DNA of 64,000 nucleotides from DATFVA01 sp963711455 (lineage in GTDB: Bacteria > Bacteroidota > Ignavibacteria > Ignavibacteriales > Ignavibacteriaceae), in the NCBI GenBank assembly GCA_963711455.1, contig CAVQEH010000006.1:1116001-1180000 (forward strand), given 5' to 3'. The position numbers and the translations under genes are program-made. This document shows, piece after piece, positions 44,731 to 53,827 of the stretch (position 1 is its first letter; each line of letters begins with the position of its first letter). The notes beneath the pieces are model-generated. The model saw nothing but the letters and a program-made list of their open reading frames with translations. It was not told where the DNA came from and made no database searches.

Positions 44731-45663
44731 CTCTATACCCCCACTTACTCCTGTCCGACTATAGGCAATTATATTATTTTTAATTATTACTTCAGGACCG
44801 GCATAAATTGAAGCCAGGCCCGAAAATAGTTGACCAATTACCAGATTATTCTGAATTATTGTTGAATCTGTAGAATCATATGCATATATATTTGAAGCTT
44901 CAAAACCGGAGACAATATTATTTTTAATAATTAATGTTGTTACACCAAACGCTACACTTATTCCATAATATGAGTTAATGCCTAGAATAATATTATTTGA
45001 AATTATCGGATGCCCGAAATCAAACAAGGAAATGGCTTCATTAGGAGAATTTTCCATAAGGATTAAACATCCTTCAATTTTAGGATAGTTAGAATCACGT
45101 AAAACTAAATTTATTGCTTCACTTGCAATATTAACTAAGTAAGAGTTCTTAATTACAGAAGAACTGCCACCAATTTCTATTCCTATTTCGCAATCTAATA
45201 TTTTACAGTTTTCCACTGACATAAAAGCGGAAGGATATGAATAAGCACTCGCCATCATCGCCACACTACCTGTGGGAGCTTTACCTATAATTGTAAAATC
45301 AATCATATGTACCGTTGCACCAATCTCAACGGTCAAATAACTATAGTTTACACCCTCCAATCCTCTTCCATCTATGATAGTACTATCCATATCGCTTCCA
45401 GTAAGTGATATTTCTTTATTTATAAATAATGTTTCTTTATAACTACCGTTGGCAACTATTATTGTATCACCAGCAACAGAGTAGTCTATGCATTTCTGTA
45501 TGCTGTTGGCTGCTGTCAACCAGGAAGTATAGGGCGGCGTGGAAGTGCCGGTGTGGGAAACGTAACGGATTGTAGCTTCGCTAAATGAAAAAGACAAAAG
45601 TAAAAAGAATAATGTGAAGAGTAAACTCTTGTGAAAGGTTGGGAAAGGTACTATATCTATCAT
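43873..45663 (-). CDS. Secreted right-handed beta-helix protein with T9SS sorting domain (paralogue A)
   Basis: 596 residues; the order of domains is the same as paralogue B: signal peptide ('LLFTLFFLLLSFSFSEA'), 'IRYVSHTGTSTPPYTSW' start, beta-helix to about residue 315, Fn3-like domain about 398-488, and T9SS domain with 'YQNYPNPFNPSTKIGYRLKE' and the same 'MKKMILLK' end. The start at 45663 adds 'MIDIVPFPTFHKS' before the signal. The helix part (about 75-315) diverges strongly from paralogue B while both flanks are nearly identical. It is the first gene of the tandem array, and the genes are 14 bases apart. Confidence 0.9.
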   Translation of the reverse strand: MIDIVPFPTFHKSLLFTLFFLLLSFSFSEATIRYVSHTGTSTPPYTSWLTAANSIQKCIDYSVAGDTIIVANGSYKETLFINKEISLTGSDMDSTIIDGRGLEGVNYSYLTVEIGATVHMIDFTIIGKAPTGSVAMMASAYSYPSAFMSVENCKILDCEIGIEIGGSSSVIKNSYLVNIASEAINLVLRDSNYPKIEGCLILMENSPNEAISLFDFGHPIISNNIILGINSYYGISVAFGVTTLIIKNNIVSGFEASNIYAYDSTDSTIIQNNLVIGQLFSGLASIYAGPEVIIKNNIIAYSRTGVSGGIEDYNLYWQNNTNTTGGLAEHDIIANPMFVNDTIPVYGGTFDFHLQKYSPAIDAGDPNILDVDGTRSDIGVFGGPLGEEYTYQDLAPRPPVNVTAVLDSNQVLLSWNKNTEADFSSYRIYRDTTEGFIIDSTKMISEQSDTFFVQILPKDEINLYYKITAVDSQGNQSGPSEEKHILITSIKTKKTITLNDYKLYQNYPNPFNPSTKIGYRLKERGYVKLYVYDIKGEMIEVLVNKVQEAGYHEVNFGVKQDSSPEIASGIYLYRIEVIGEGRIPRFSDMKKMILLK

Positions 45664-46123
45664 TTAAACTCCCCGGAATTTTTACCTGGTTAAAGTTAGA
45701 GAAGAAATTTAAGATTTGCAATTTGAATTTTTTTAAATCTTTGGTTTGAGCCTGGTAAGAAAATTAAATTCCCTAATTAATTAATGAGACTAAAGCCCTT
45801 TTCTTTTGGTTTATTCAAGTCAGTTTACTAAAGTGAGCTGTAATTTTTTTAAAAACCAATGATAATCTGTTGCTAAACAATTAAATTATTACCGTTGGAT
45901 TTATCCAACGGACAAAAGAACAAACCAACATCCGGCTTTAGCCGCATTCAAATATTTATTATTATATAATATAATTAAGGAACTCCTTCTAAATTAAAAG
46001 ATTCAGATAATACGCCCCGGGTTCAATCCTAATTGAATTTGAAGTAACTGAGGTTATTTTTATTTTTGCCTTAACAGAGATTTTTCTTCCCTGGTCCTCA
46101 TTAATTTAAACCGACAGGAAAAT
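45664..46123. other. Divergent intergenic region at the strand switch
   Basis: 460 bases without a gene between the minus-strand array and plus-strand polA, so it should hold promoters in both directions. It contains a perfect hairpin CCGTTGGA-TTTA-TCCAACGG at 45892-45911 and a smaller one, CGGC-TTTA-GCCG, near 45943-45954. It is very AT-rich. Only one weak DnaA-box-like word (TTATCCAAC) lies inside the hairpin, so it does not look like oriC. Confidence 0.6.
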
Positions 46124-48877
46124 ATGAGTAAGACATTTGTAATTGTAGATGCAATGGCTATGGCTTACAAAGCATACTTTGCATTCATTAATCGTCCCTT
46201 AACAACCAGCAAAGGCGAACCTACTTCAGCAGTATTTGGTTTTATGAACCAGTTGCTAAAAGTGCTCGAGGATCATAAACCTGATTTTATGGCTGTTGCA
46301 TCCGATTCAAAGGAAAAGACTTTCAGGCATGAAAAATTTGAAGACTACAAAGCAACGCGTGAAGCGATGCCTGATGATATGATCCCGCAGATACAAAGAA
46401 TTTACCAGATTATTGAACTGATGAATATTCCTCTTTATATAAAACCGGGTTACGAGGCTGATGATATTATAGGTACGGCAGTTAAGATTGCTGAAAAAAT
46501 GGGAATGGAATCATACGCAATTACTCCCGACAAAGACTACATGCAGCTTGTTACCGGGAAAGTTAAAATAGCACGACCGGGAAGAGCAGCAGACGAAGTT
46601 ACTATTTATGATATTGAGAAAGTAAAAGAAAAATATGGCTTTGAGCCGAAGCAGATGATTGATTACCTTGCTCTGGTTGGTGACAGTTCTGATAATATTC
46701 CGGGTGTGAAAGGCATTGGAGAAAAAACTGCTACACCGCTGATTCAGCAGTTTGGCTCGATTGAAAACCTGTATAAGAATATTGATAAGATTGATAAAGC
46801 GGGAGTAAAGAAAAAACTGGAAGAGAATAAAGGAAATGCTTTTCTCTCAAAAGAGCTGGCTACAATCCACTGCAGTGTCCCGATTGAACTAGACTTTGAT
46901 AAAGCAAAATTTGTAAAGCCTGATTTTGATAAGCTCAGGGATATTTTTGTAGAGCTTGAATTCAAAAATCTTTTCTCCAGACTTCTGAAGATTTATGATA
47001 ACAATAAAGTAGAAGAAATTAAAGAAGATGAACTTTCTGATGCAGCTAAATTTGACAAAAGCAAAAGCAAGTATAGACTTGTTACAACTTTAAAGGATGC
47101 AAAAGAGCTCGCAGAAAAATTAAAGAAGAAAGAAATATTTGCTTTCGATACCGAAACAGATTCTCTTGATCAGTTTGATTTAAGAATTGTTGGGGCTTCT
47201 TTTTCTTCCGAAGCAGGTGAAGGTTATTTTATTGCAATAGATCCCGGGCAGCAAAAAATATTTTCTGACGGGAAAAGAAGGCTGCCTGTCTCAGATTTTG
47301 TAAATCTGTTTAAACCGGTATTAGAAAACAAAAAAATCAAAAAGGTCTGCCAGAACGGAAAGTATGATATAGCCGTAATGCGTGGACTCGGAATAAAGGT
47401 TGAAAATTTTTATTTCGATACAATGGTTGCAGGATATATCCTGGATGCTGATCAGAAACATGGTATGGATGACCTATCAGAAAAATATTTAAACTATAAA
47501 CCGATATCTTTAAAAGAATTATTAGGACAAAAAATTGATCCTAAAAAGATATTTGATGTTGATGTTGATGAACTTTCAGACTATGCAGCAGAAGATGCCG
47601 ATGTAACTTTTCAGCTTTACGAAGTTCTTTCAAAAGAAATTAAAAAAGAAAAACTTGAAAGGGTTGCTTACGAGGTCGATATTCCTCTTATTCCTGTGCT
47701 TGAAGACATGGAATATGAAGGTGTTAAAATCGATAAAGAAGCGCTGGATAAGTACAGTGTTGAACTACAGGTAATGATTGATGATTATACCAAAAAAATT
47801 TATAAGTCCGCAGGCGAAGAATTTAATATCGGTTCTCCGAAACAGCTCCAGGTAATTCTTTATGATAAGATAGGACTTGCTTCGGGAAGAAAAACCAAAA
47901 CAGGATTTTCTACGGATGCAAGATCTCTTGAGAATCTACGCGGTTCCCACGAAATAGTAGATATGATACTTGACTACAGGCAGGCTGCAAAATTAAAATC
48001 AACTTACACTGATTCACTTCCGAATCTTATAAATCCTATAACGGGAAGAGTTCATACTGATTATAACCAGACGGTTGCTGCAACCGGAAGACTATCTAGT
48101 TTGAATCCCAATCTTCAGAATATTCCCATCAGAACTGAAATGGGAAAAGAAATAAGAAAAGCTTTTATTCCGAGAGATAAAAATTATTTAATCTTAAGTG
48201 CTGACTACAGCCAGATTGAACTAAGAATTCTTGCAAGCATTACCGGTGATGAAGGCTTGACAAAAGCATTTAACAGTCACGAAGATATTCACAGAAGCAC
48301 TGCTTCACTTGTATTTATGGTTCCGCCTGAAGAAGTTACTCCTGATATGCGGAGAAAAGCTAAGGAAGTTAACTTTGGTGTACTTTACGGTATCGGACCT
48401 TTTGGATTAAAGACAAGACTTGGTATCACACAATCTCATGCCAAAGAAATAATTGAAACATATTTCAGCACTTTTAATCGTGTTAAGAATTATATGGATG
48501 AAAGTGTTTTGAAAGCACGCGAAAAAGGTTATTCTGAAACCTTATACGGACGAAGAAGATATCTTAGAAATATTAATAGCAGCAACCGTGTTGTACGACA
48601 GTTTGAAGAACGTGTTGCAATCAATATGCCTATCCAGGGTTCGGCTGCTGATATGATAAAGATTGCAATGATAAATATTTATAATGAACTGAATAAAATG
48701 AAAACACGTTCAAAAATGGTTTTGCAGGTTCACGATGAGCTTGTTTTCGATGTACACAAAGATGAAGTTGATGAAATAAAAGCCCTGGTAAAAGAAAAAA
48801 TGGAAAACGCCATCCCGATGAAGGTTCCGATTGAAGTCGAGACAGGAATCGGAGAGAACTGGTTAGATGCTCATTAA
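46124..48877 (+). CDS. polA: DNA polymerase I
   Basis: 917 residues, three domains. The 5'-3' nuclease (1-290) has 'VGDSSDNIPGVKGIGEKTA'. The 3'-5' exonuclease (about 315-500) keeps its acidic residues: D and E in 'FAFDTETDSLD', D in 'CQNGKYDIAVM', and 'YAAEDADVTFQLY'. The polymerase part has motif A 'ADYSQIELRILASI' at about 694, the O-helix 'RRKAKEVNFGVLYGI', and motif C 'QVHDELVFDVH' at about 869. Proofreading is therefore expected. It acts in Okazaki fragment maturation and repair. It is the first gene of the plus-strand arm. Confidence 0.98.
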   Translation: MSKTFVIVDAMAMAYKAYFAFINRPLTTSKGEPTSAVFGFMNQLLKVLEDHKPDFMAVASDSKEKTFRHEKFEDYKATREAMPDDMIPQIQRIYQIIELMNIPLYIKPGYEADDIIGTAVKIAEKMGMESYAITPDKDYMQLVTGKVKIARPGRAADEVTIYDIEKVKEKYGFEPKQMIDYLALVGDSSDNIPGVKGIGEKTATPLIQQFGSIENLYKNIDKIDKAGVKKKLEENKGNAFLSKELATIHCSVPIELDFDKAKFVKPDFDKLRDIFVELEFKNLFSRLLKIYDNNKVEEIKEDELSDAAKFDKSKSKYRLVTTLKDAKELAEKLKKKEIFAFDTETDSLDQFDLRIVGASFSSEAGEGYFIAIDPGQQKIFSDGKRRLPVSDFVNLFKPVLENKKIKKVCQNGKYDIAVMRGLGIKVENFYFDTMVAGYILDADQKHGMDDLSEKYLNYKPISLKELLGQKIDPKKIFDVDVDELSDYAAEDADVTFQLYEVLSKEIKKEKLERVAYEVDIPLIPVLEDMEYEGVKIDKEALDKYSVELQVMIDDYTKKIYKSAGEEFNIGSPKQLQVILYDKIGLASGRKTKTGFSTDARSLENLRGSHEIVDMILDYRQAAKLKSTYTDSLPNLINPITGRVHTDYNQTVAATGRLSSLNPNLQNIPIRTEMGKEIRKAFIPRDKNYLILSADYSQIELRILASITGDEGLTKAFNSHEDIHRSTASLVFMVPPEEVTPDMRRKAKEVNFGVLYGIGPFGLKTRLGITQSHAKEIIETYFSTFNRVKNYMDESVLKAREKGYSETLYGRRRYLRNINSSNRVVRQFEERVAINMPIQGSAADMIKIAMINIYNELNKMKTRSKMVLQVHDELVFDVHKDEVDEIKALVKEKMENAIPMKVPIEVETGIGENWLDAH

Positions 48878-48895
48878 AATTTAATTTTTAAATTG

Positions 48896-49939
48896 ATGCT
48901 GATCGATAAGAATAAAATAAAAAAGATATTATGTATTAAGCCGCGCGGTATCGGGGATATAATTTTATCTACTGTTATTCTTGAAAATCTTGCCTCATAT
49001 TTCCCGGACGTTCAAATCGATTACCTGACAGAAAAGTTTGCACAAGCATCAGTTGAAAATAATCCGTTCGTCACAAAAGTTCTCACTATGAATGAAGGCG
49101 AGTTCCCTCTTCTGGTTGCATTAAAAATCAAAAAAGAAAAGTATAATATGATACTTGATTTGTGGAGCAACCCGAGAACCGCACAAATCACTTTACTATC
49201 GGGAGTGAAGTATCGTGTGGGCTTTGCATACCGCGGAAGAAAATATGCTTATAATATACACGGAACAAGCGAGCGGGGTAAAAATCATTCTGCAGAACAC
49301 AATCTTGAATTGCTTAAGCCTATTAATGTTCCTGTAAAAACGAAGAATATTCATTTTTATGTTTCTAAAAAAGATGATGAATTCGGTAAAAAGTTTATTA
49401 AAAAATATTCCAGAAAAGATTCGCTTCTAGTCGGAATTATTCCTGCCGGCGGATGGCCGTCAAAAAGATGCGATGCCACAAAATGGGTTGAGATATGTTC
49501 AGCTATAAATAAAAAATATAAAGTGTGTTTTCTAATTCTCTGGGGTCCCGGTGACGAATACGATGCCGACTACATTAAAAATCATTTTCCAGACAGAACT
49601 ATTTTAGCTCCCAAAACCACGTTAAAACAAATGGCAGGATTAATTAACAATTGTGATTTTATTCTTGCCAATGATTCGGGACCTATGCATATGGCTGCGG
49701 CTCTTGGAATCCCGACACTTGGTATTTTTGGTCCAACCGATCCTGAAAAACACGGACCATATTCGGAGAACTCCGATTATGTTATAAAAGAAGATTTGTT
49801 CTGTATTAAATGCGATTATCTTGAATGTCCCTACAACCACGAATGCATGTTTCAGCTTTCCAATCGCGAGATCATCAAAAAATTCGATTCAATCCTGAAG
49901 AAGAATAATATTACGACTGCATCAAATGAAAAAGATTGA
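48896..49939 (+). CDS. Glycosyltransferase family 9 (heptosyltransferase-like), first copy
   Basis: 347 residues from the ATG at 48896. It starts 'KKILCIKPRGIGDIILSTVIL', the GT9 opening, and has 'NDSGPMHMAAALGIPTLGIFGPTDPEKHGP', the ADP-heptose-binding C-terminal motif. The cysteine motif 'FCIKCDYLECPYNHECM' follows. Such enzymes add heptose or similar sugars to the LPS core at the cytoplasmic face of the inner membrane. It is 18 bases after polA and overlaps the next GT9 gene by 14 bases. Confidence 0.92.
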   Translation: MLIDKNKIKKILCIKPRGIGDIILSTVILENLASYFPDVQIDYLTEKFAQASVENNPFVTKVLTMNEGEFPLLVALKIKKEKYNMILDLWSNPRTAQITLLSGVKYRVGFAYRGRKYAYNIHGTSERGKNHSAEHNLELLKPINVPVKTKNIHFYVSKKDDEFGKKFIKKYSRKDSLLVGIIPAGGWPSKRCDATKWVEICSAINKKYKVCFLILWGPGDEYDADYIKNHFPDRTILAPKTTLKQMAGLINNCDFILANDSGPMHMAAALGIPTLGIFGPTDPEKHGPYSENSDYVIKEDLFCIKCDYLECPYNHECMFQLSNREIIKKFDSILKKNNITTASNEKD

Positions 49940-50969
49940 ACTCTTCTTTAAATATTTATTGTTGAATATTCTTTTGATTTTTAAGCCGACTGCTGTTCAA
50001 GGTTCACCCCATTTTGATAAAAATTCAAAAATATTATTTATCAGGCTGAACAGGATCGGGGATGCCCTTGTCTCTACTCCCCTTCTACATTTTATTAAGC
50101 AAAAGATTAACTGCAAAATCTATGTTCTTGCCGACTTAAAAAATTTCTTTGTCTTCAGAAACAATCCTGATATTGATGAAGTAATTATTTTCAAAAAAAA
50201 ATTGAAAGGATTCACGGAATTTTTCAAGCTGATAAAATCTGAAAAGATAACTACAATTGTAGACCTTCATGATGACGTTTCAACTACAGTCAGCTTTCTT
50301 GTTGCTTTAAGCTGTGCTAAAAATAAGCTGGGATTAGAAAAAGAAAATAAAAATATATATACTAAAACTATTCCAAAGCTAAGCCCGGTTAATGTACACG
50401 TAGTAAACAGGATACTTGAGCTGAGCAAATTATTTAATTTAAATCCTGATCAGGCTGAATTATGTATAAAGTATTTTCCCGAATCAGAGTCCGAAGATAA
50501 AGCACAAAACTTTATATCTAAAACCTTCAAGGATAAAAAACCAATACTTGGAATAAATATTTCAGCCGGCAGCGATGCAAGATTCTGGGGAGTAGAAAGA
50601 TATAAACAACTTATAAATTCTTTATCTTCGTACAACATTGAAATTTTAATTTTAGCTGCACCAAAAGATAAAGATAAAGTTGATTTGATCGGATACTCCG
50701 GATATTTTCTTTCAGAATCATTTGATGAGTTTTGTGCAGTTATTTCAAAACTGAAACTACTTTTTTCACCCGATACTGCTGCAATTCATATTGCATCTGT
50801 TTTTAATATACCTGTTTTCGGAATATATGTTCACGACACTGATGATATGATTTGGTCGCCTGTCAATGTTGATTTTGATTATGTAGAAACAAAAGAGCAC
50901 AATTTTAGGAATATGCGGTTTGAAAAAGTGATCAATAAATTTAAACCATTTTTAGAAAAACATATTTAA
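49926..50969 (+). CDS. Glycosyltransferase family 9, second copy (divergent)
   Basis: 347 residues. 'KILFIRLNRIGDALVSTPLLHFI' is the GT9 start and 'LLFSPDTAAIHIASVFNIPVFGIY' the C-terminal sugar-nucleotide motif. It lacks the terminal cysteine motif found in its two neighbours, and the GPTDP element is changed to 'GIYVHDTDD'. It overlaps the first and third copies (14 bases and 1 base), so all three are coupled. Confidence 0.9.
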   Translation: MKKIELFFKYLLLNILLIFKPTAVQGSPHFDKNSKILFIRLNRIGDALVSTPLLHFIKQKINCKIYVLADLKNFFVFRNNPDIDEVIIFKKKLKGFTEFFKLIKSEKITTIVDLHDDVSTTVSFLVALSCAKNKLGLEKENKNIYTKTIPKLSPVNVHVVNRILELSKLFNLNPDQAELCIKYFPESESEDKAQNFISKTFKDKKPILGINISAGSDARFWGVERYKQLINSLSSYNIEILILAAPKDKDKVDLIGYSGYFLSESFDEFCAVISKLKLLFSPDTAAIHIASVFNIPVFGIYVHDTDDMIWSPVNVDFDYVETKEHNFRNMRFEKVINKFKPFLEKHI

Positions 50970-52129
50970 TGAAATTAGAAATACCATCCTGCAAAAGATT
51001 TACCGGCTACAAGCCCTGTTATCCTGATCATAATTGCTTAACAGACGGATGTAAAGATAATCTTCCGATCGGGAAAAAAATCCTTATAATAAATCTGGAT
51101 GCAATGGGAGACGTACTGATGACAACTGCTCAACTCCCTTCCTTGAAACGGAAATTTCCCGAATCAACTATTTACTGGGTTACATTAAAAAATGCTGCTC
51201 CACTTTTAATGAATAATCAGTACCTTGATAAAGTATTTGAATATGATGCAGAGTCAATTTCTGTCTTAAATGAAATTCAATTCGATTATGTAATGAATGT
51301 TGATAAATCTATTCATTCCTGTGCTTTATTGAATTCTCTAAAAGCTGAACATAAACATGGTTTCGGGTTAAACGCTGATGGAAAAATTATTCCTGTAAAT
51401 GAAGGAGCTTATTATAATTACAGCCTCGGTATGGATGACCGCCTTAAATTTAAAGTAAATAAAAGAACCGGTCAGGATTATCTTGCGGAAACTTTCGAAC
51501 TCGATTACAAGCACGATGAATATGTATTCAATTTTACAGAAGATGAAAAAATATTTATATCTGATTACAAAAAAAGCATTAGAATGAAAAACGATGATTT
51601 CGTAATTGGATTCAATACAGGATGCTCGGGTCTTTATCCAAATAAAAAGATGACCATTGAGCAGCATATTTATTTAATTGAAAAGCTTCTCGAAAAAAAT
51701 ATAGGTAAAATCATTTTACTTGGCGGCGGTAATGAAGATGCGGCAAGAAACAATATTATCTATTCTCACTTTGAAGGGAAAATAATTAATACTCCTGCAA
51801 CCCAGGGTGTTCGTAAAGGAGCATGCTATGAAAATCTTGCCAATATAATTATTACAGGAGATTCTTTCGGAATGCATCTCGGCATCGCACTTAAAAAATA
51901 TATTATAGTATGGTTTGGTGTAAGCTGCTGGACGGAGATTGATTTATATGAAAGAGGAATAAAATTATTCCAGGAAGATTTGTTCTGTTCACCCTGCTGG
52001 AAAAATGTTTGTCCTTATAATCTTGAATGCATAAAAATGATTGACCTGGACAGAATAATAAAAGAAACTGAAAATTATTATCAAAATGTTTTTTTGAAAA
52101 AAGAAAATGCCGGGAATAAACAGAATTAA
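50969..52129 (+). CDS. Glycosyltransferase family 9, third copy with N-terminal cysteine cluster
   Basis: 386 residues. The GT9 start 'KKILIINLDAMGDVLMTTAQL' is preceded by about 33 residues with five cysteines ('SCKRFTGYKPCYPDHNC' and then 'DGC'). The usual C-terminal cysteine motif is present as 'FCSPCWKNVCPYNLECI'. The nucleotide-sugar region is 'IITGDSFGMHLGIALKKYIIVWFG'. The cysteines could bind a metal, but this is inference. It overlaps the methyltransferase gene by 23 bases. Confidence 0.88.
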   Translation: MKLEIPSCKRFTGYKPCYPDHNCLTDGCKDNLPIGKKILIINLDAMGDVLMTTAQLPSLKRKFPESTIYWVTLKNAAPLLMNNQYLDKVFEYDAESISVLNEIQFDYVMNVDKSIHSCALLNSLKAEHKHGFGLNADGKIIPVNEGAYYNYSLGMDDRLKFKVNKRTGQDYLAETFELDYKHDEYVFNFTEDEKIFISDYKKSIRMKNDDFVIGFNTGCSGLYPNKKMTIEQHIYLIEKLLEKNIGKIILLGGGNEDAARNNIIYSHFEGKIINTPATQGVRKGACYENLANIIITGDSFGMHLGIALKKYIIVWFGVSCWTEIDLYERGIKLFQEDLFCSPCWKNVCPYNLECIKMIDLDRIIKETENYYQNVFLKKENAGNKQN

Positions 52130-52994
52130 TCCTTTCTCACTTGCAAAGAGAATTAACCGTCCGCTGATACTGGATGGAGCAATCGGAAGTTTGCTGCAGC
52201 AATATAATGTTCCGGTTTATAAAAAAGCGTGGATGACTTTTGCAAATAAAGAACACCCGGGTCTGATTTTAAAAATCCATAAAGAATATATTTCAGCCGG
52301 TGCAGATATAATAACAACAAATACCTTTCGTACAAACCCGGCAGCATTGACTGATTACAGTGAAACCAAACAACTGAAGTTACTTAAAGCTGCAATAAAC
52401 CTTGCAAAAGAAGCAGTAAATGGGTTACCGGTTTTTATTGCAGGATCAAATGCACCTGCCGAAGATTGCTACCAAAGAGAAAGGACTATCTCAAAGAAAG
52501 AACTCAAAAAAAATCACCATAAACATATTAGTTTACTTGCAGATAATGGCTGTGATTTTATTTTAAACGAAACACAAAGTCATTTTGATGAAATTGAAAT
52601 AATATGCAAATATTGTTCAAAGAATTCTATCCCATATGTGCTTAGTATTTTCCTCGATGAAAAACTCAAATTACTTTCAGGTGAAGCTTTGGATGCAACA
52701 TTAGAGTTTGTTCGTGATCATTCACCTCTTGCAATTGGATTAAATTGTGTTTCTCCTGATCAATTTAACAGGATTGAAAAATCATTCAATTATAACTGGG
52801 GATTTTATTTAAACTGCGGCAGTGGAAATCCTGAGGATGAAATAATAAAATGCGGTGTCTCACCGGATAAATATCTCATTTCTGTTAAGTCTTCAATAAA
52901 ATATCATCCTTCTTTTGTCGGTGCATGCTGCGGTTCAAATCCTTCACATATCAAAAAGATAAAAGAATATTTAGATGGCAAGAACAGAAGTTAA
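52107..52994 (+). CDS. Homocysteine S-methyltransferase family protein
   Basis: 295 residues forming one TIM-barrel domain. 'PLILDGAIGSLLQQY' begins the fold and 'GADIITTNTFRTNPAAL' is typical. The zinc cysteines are C in 'AIGLNCVSPDQF' and the pair in 'FVGACCGSNPSHIKKI' (normally GGCCG). No cobalamin-binding or folate domain is present, so it is like BHMT/MmuM or a stand-alone Hcy-binding half of MetH. It lies inside the GT9/ispE unit, overlapping both neighbours. A link to glycan work is not obvious. Confidence 0.9.
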   Translation: MPGINRINPFSLAKRINRPLILDGAIGSLLQQYNVPVYKKAWMTFANKEHPGLILKIHKEYISAGADIITTNTFRTNPAALTDYSETKQLKLLKAAINLAKEAVNGLPVFIAGSNAPAEDCYQRERTISKKELKKNHHKHISLLADNGCDFILNETQSHFDEIEIICKYCSKNSIPYVLSIFLDEKLKLLSGEALDATLEFVRDHSPLAIGLNCVSPDQFNRIEKSFNYNWGFYLNCGSGNPEDEIIKCGVSPDKYLISVKSSIKYHPSFVGACCGSNPSHIKKIKEYLDGKNRS

Positions 52995-53823
52995 AACTCC
53001 CGCTAAAATAAATATCGGCTTGTACGTGACCGGCAAGAGGCAGGACGGATATCATAATATAGAATCCATCTTCTATCCGATTAACCTGTTCGATAAAATA
53101 GTAATTGAAGATTCAAATAAATTTCATTTTACTTCTTCTGACAAATCCCTTACAGGCGAGAGCACAAACCTGGTTATACAGGCAAAAAATCTTCTTGAGG
53201 AATATTCCGGTGAACGATTGAATTTCAAAATATATCTTGAAAAAAATATTCCAATCGGGGCAGGATTAGGGGGCGGGAGCTCGGATGCTGCTGCTGTTCT
53301 TAATGAGTTAAATGAATTTGCCGGGTTGAATCTTTCGAAGCAGGAGATTTTTGATCTTGCATTAAACCTTGGTTCAGATGTTCCTTTTTTCCTTAATCCC
53401 AGACCCGCATTTGCGGAAGGGAGGGGAGAAATTCTACAGCCGCTAATAGTTAATATTGAATATCCGATCTTAATTGTAAACCCCGGAATCCACATCTCAA
53501 CCCCTTGGGCATACAGCAGGATTCAGCCTAAAGCATCCCAGTTTGATTTAAGAAAAATTAAATCAATCGATTTATATCAATTAAAAATATTTAATGAACA
53601 GATTGAAAATGATTTTGAAAATGTTGTGTTTGAAAAATACCGTCAAATAAAGGAATTAAAATTGCTGCATTATAAGCTTGGTGCGGTATTTTCGTTAATG
53701 AGCGGGAGTGGTTCTTCTGTATTTGGTATTTATCCAGATGAGGAAAGTGTATCGACTGCAATAAAAATTATGAAAGAGCAAAATTACTTTATATTCCTTC
53801 ATAATGAAAAAAAATCCTCCTGA
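52975..53823 (+). CDS. ispE: 4-diphosphocytidyl-2-C-methyl-D-erythritol kinase
   Basis: 282 residues, GHMP kinase. 'TPAKINIGLYVTGKRQDGYHNIESIF' is the IspE opening. The ATP loop is 'IPIGAGLGGGSSDAAAVLNEL' at about 90-109, and 'SLMSGSGSSVFGIY' is motif III. It performs the fourth step of the MEP isoprenoid pathway. It overlaps the upstream gene by 20 bases. Its 3' end nearly touches (5 bases) the convergent S66 carboxypeptidase. Confidence 0.97.
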   Translation: MARTEVKTPAKINIGLYVTGKRQDGYHNIESIFYPINLFDKIVIEDSNKFHFTSSDKSLTGESTNLVIQAKNLLEEYSGERLNFKIYLEKNIPIGAGLGGGSSDAAAVLNELNEFAGLNLSKQEIFDLALNLGSDVPFFLNPRPAFAEGRGEILQPLIVNIEYPILIVNPGIHISTPWAYSRIQPKASQFDLRKIKSIDLYQLKIFNEQIENDFENVVFEKYRQIKELKLLHYKLGAVFSLMSGSGSSVFGIYPDEESVSTAIKIMKEQNYFIFLHNEKKSS

Positions 53824-53827
53824 TATC

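Noticed and set aside
45664..46123. Replication origin at the strand switch
   Set aside because: Only one weak DnaA-box-like word is seen, inside a hairpin; there is no cluster of boxes and no dnaA, dnaN or gidA gene next to it.
53124..53495. A 123-codon minus-strand open frame inside ispE
   Set aside because: ispE is fully supported by conserved kinase motifs on the plus strand; the reverse frame has no family features.
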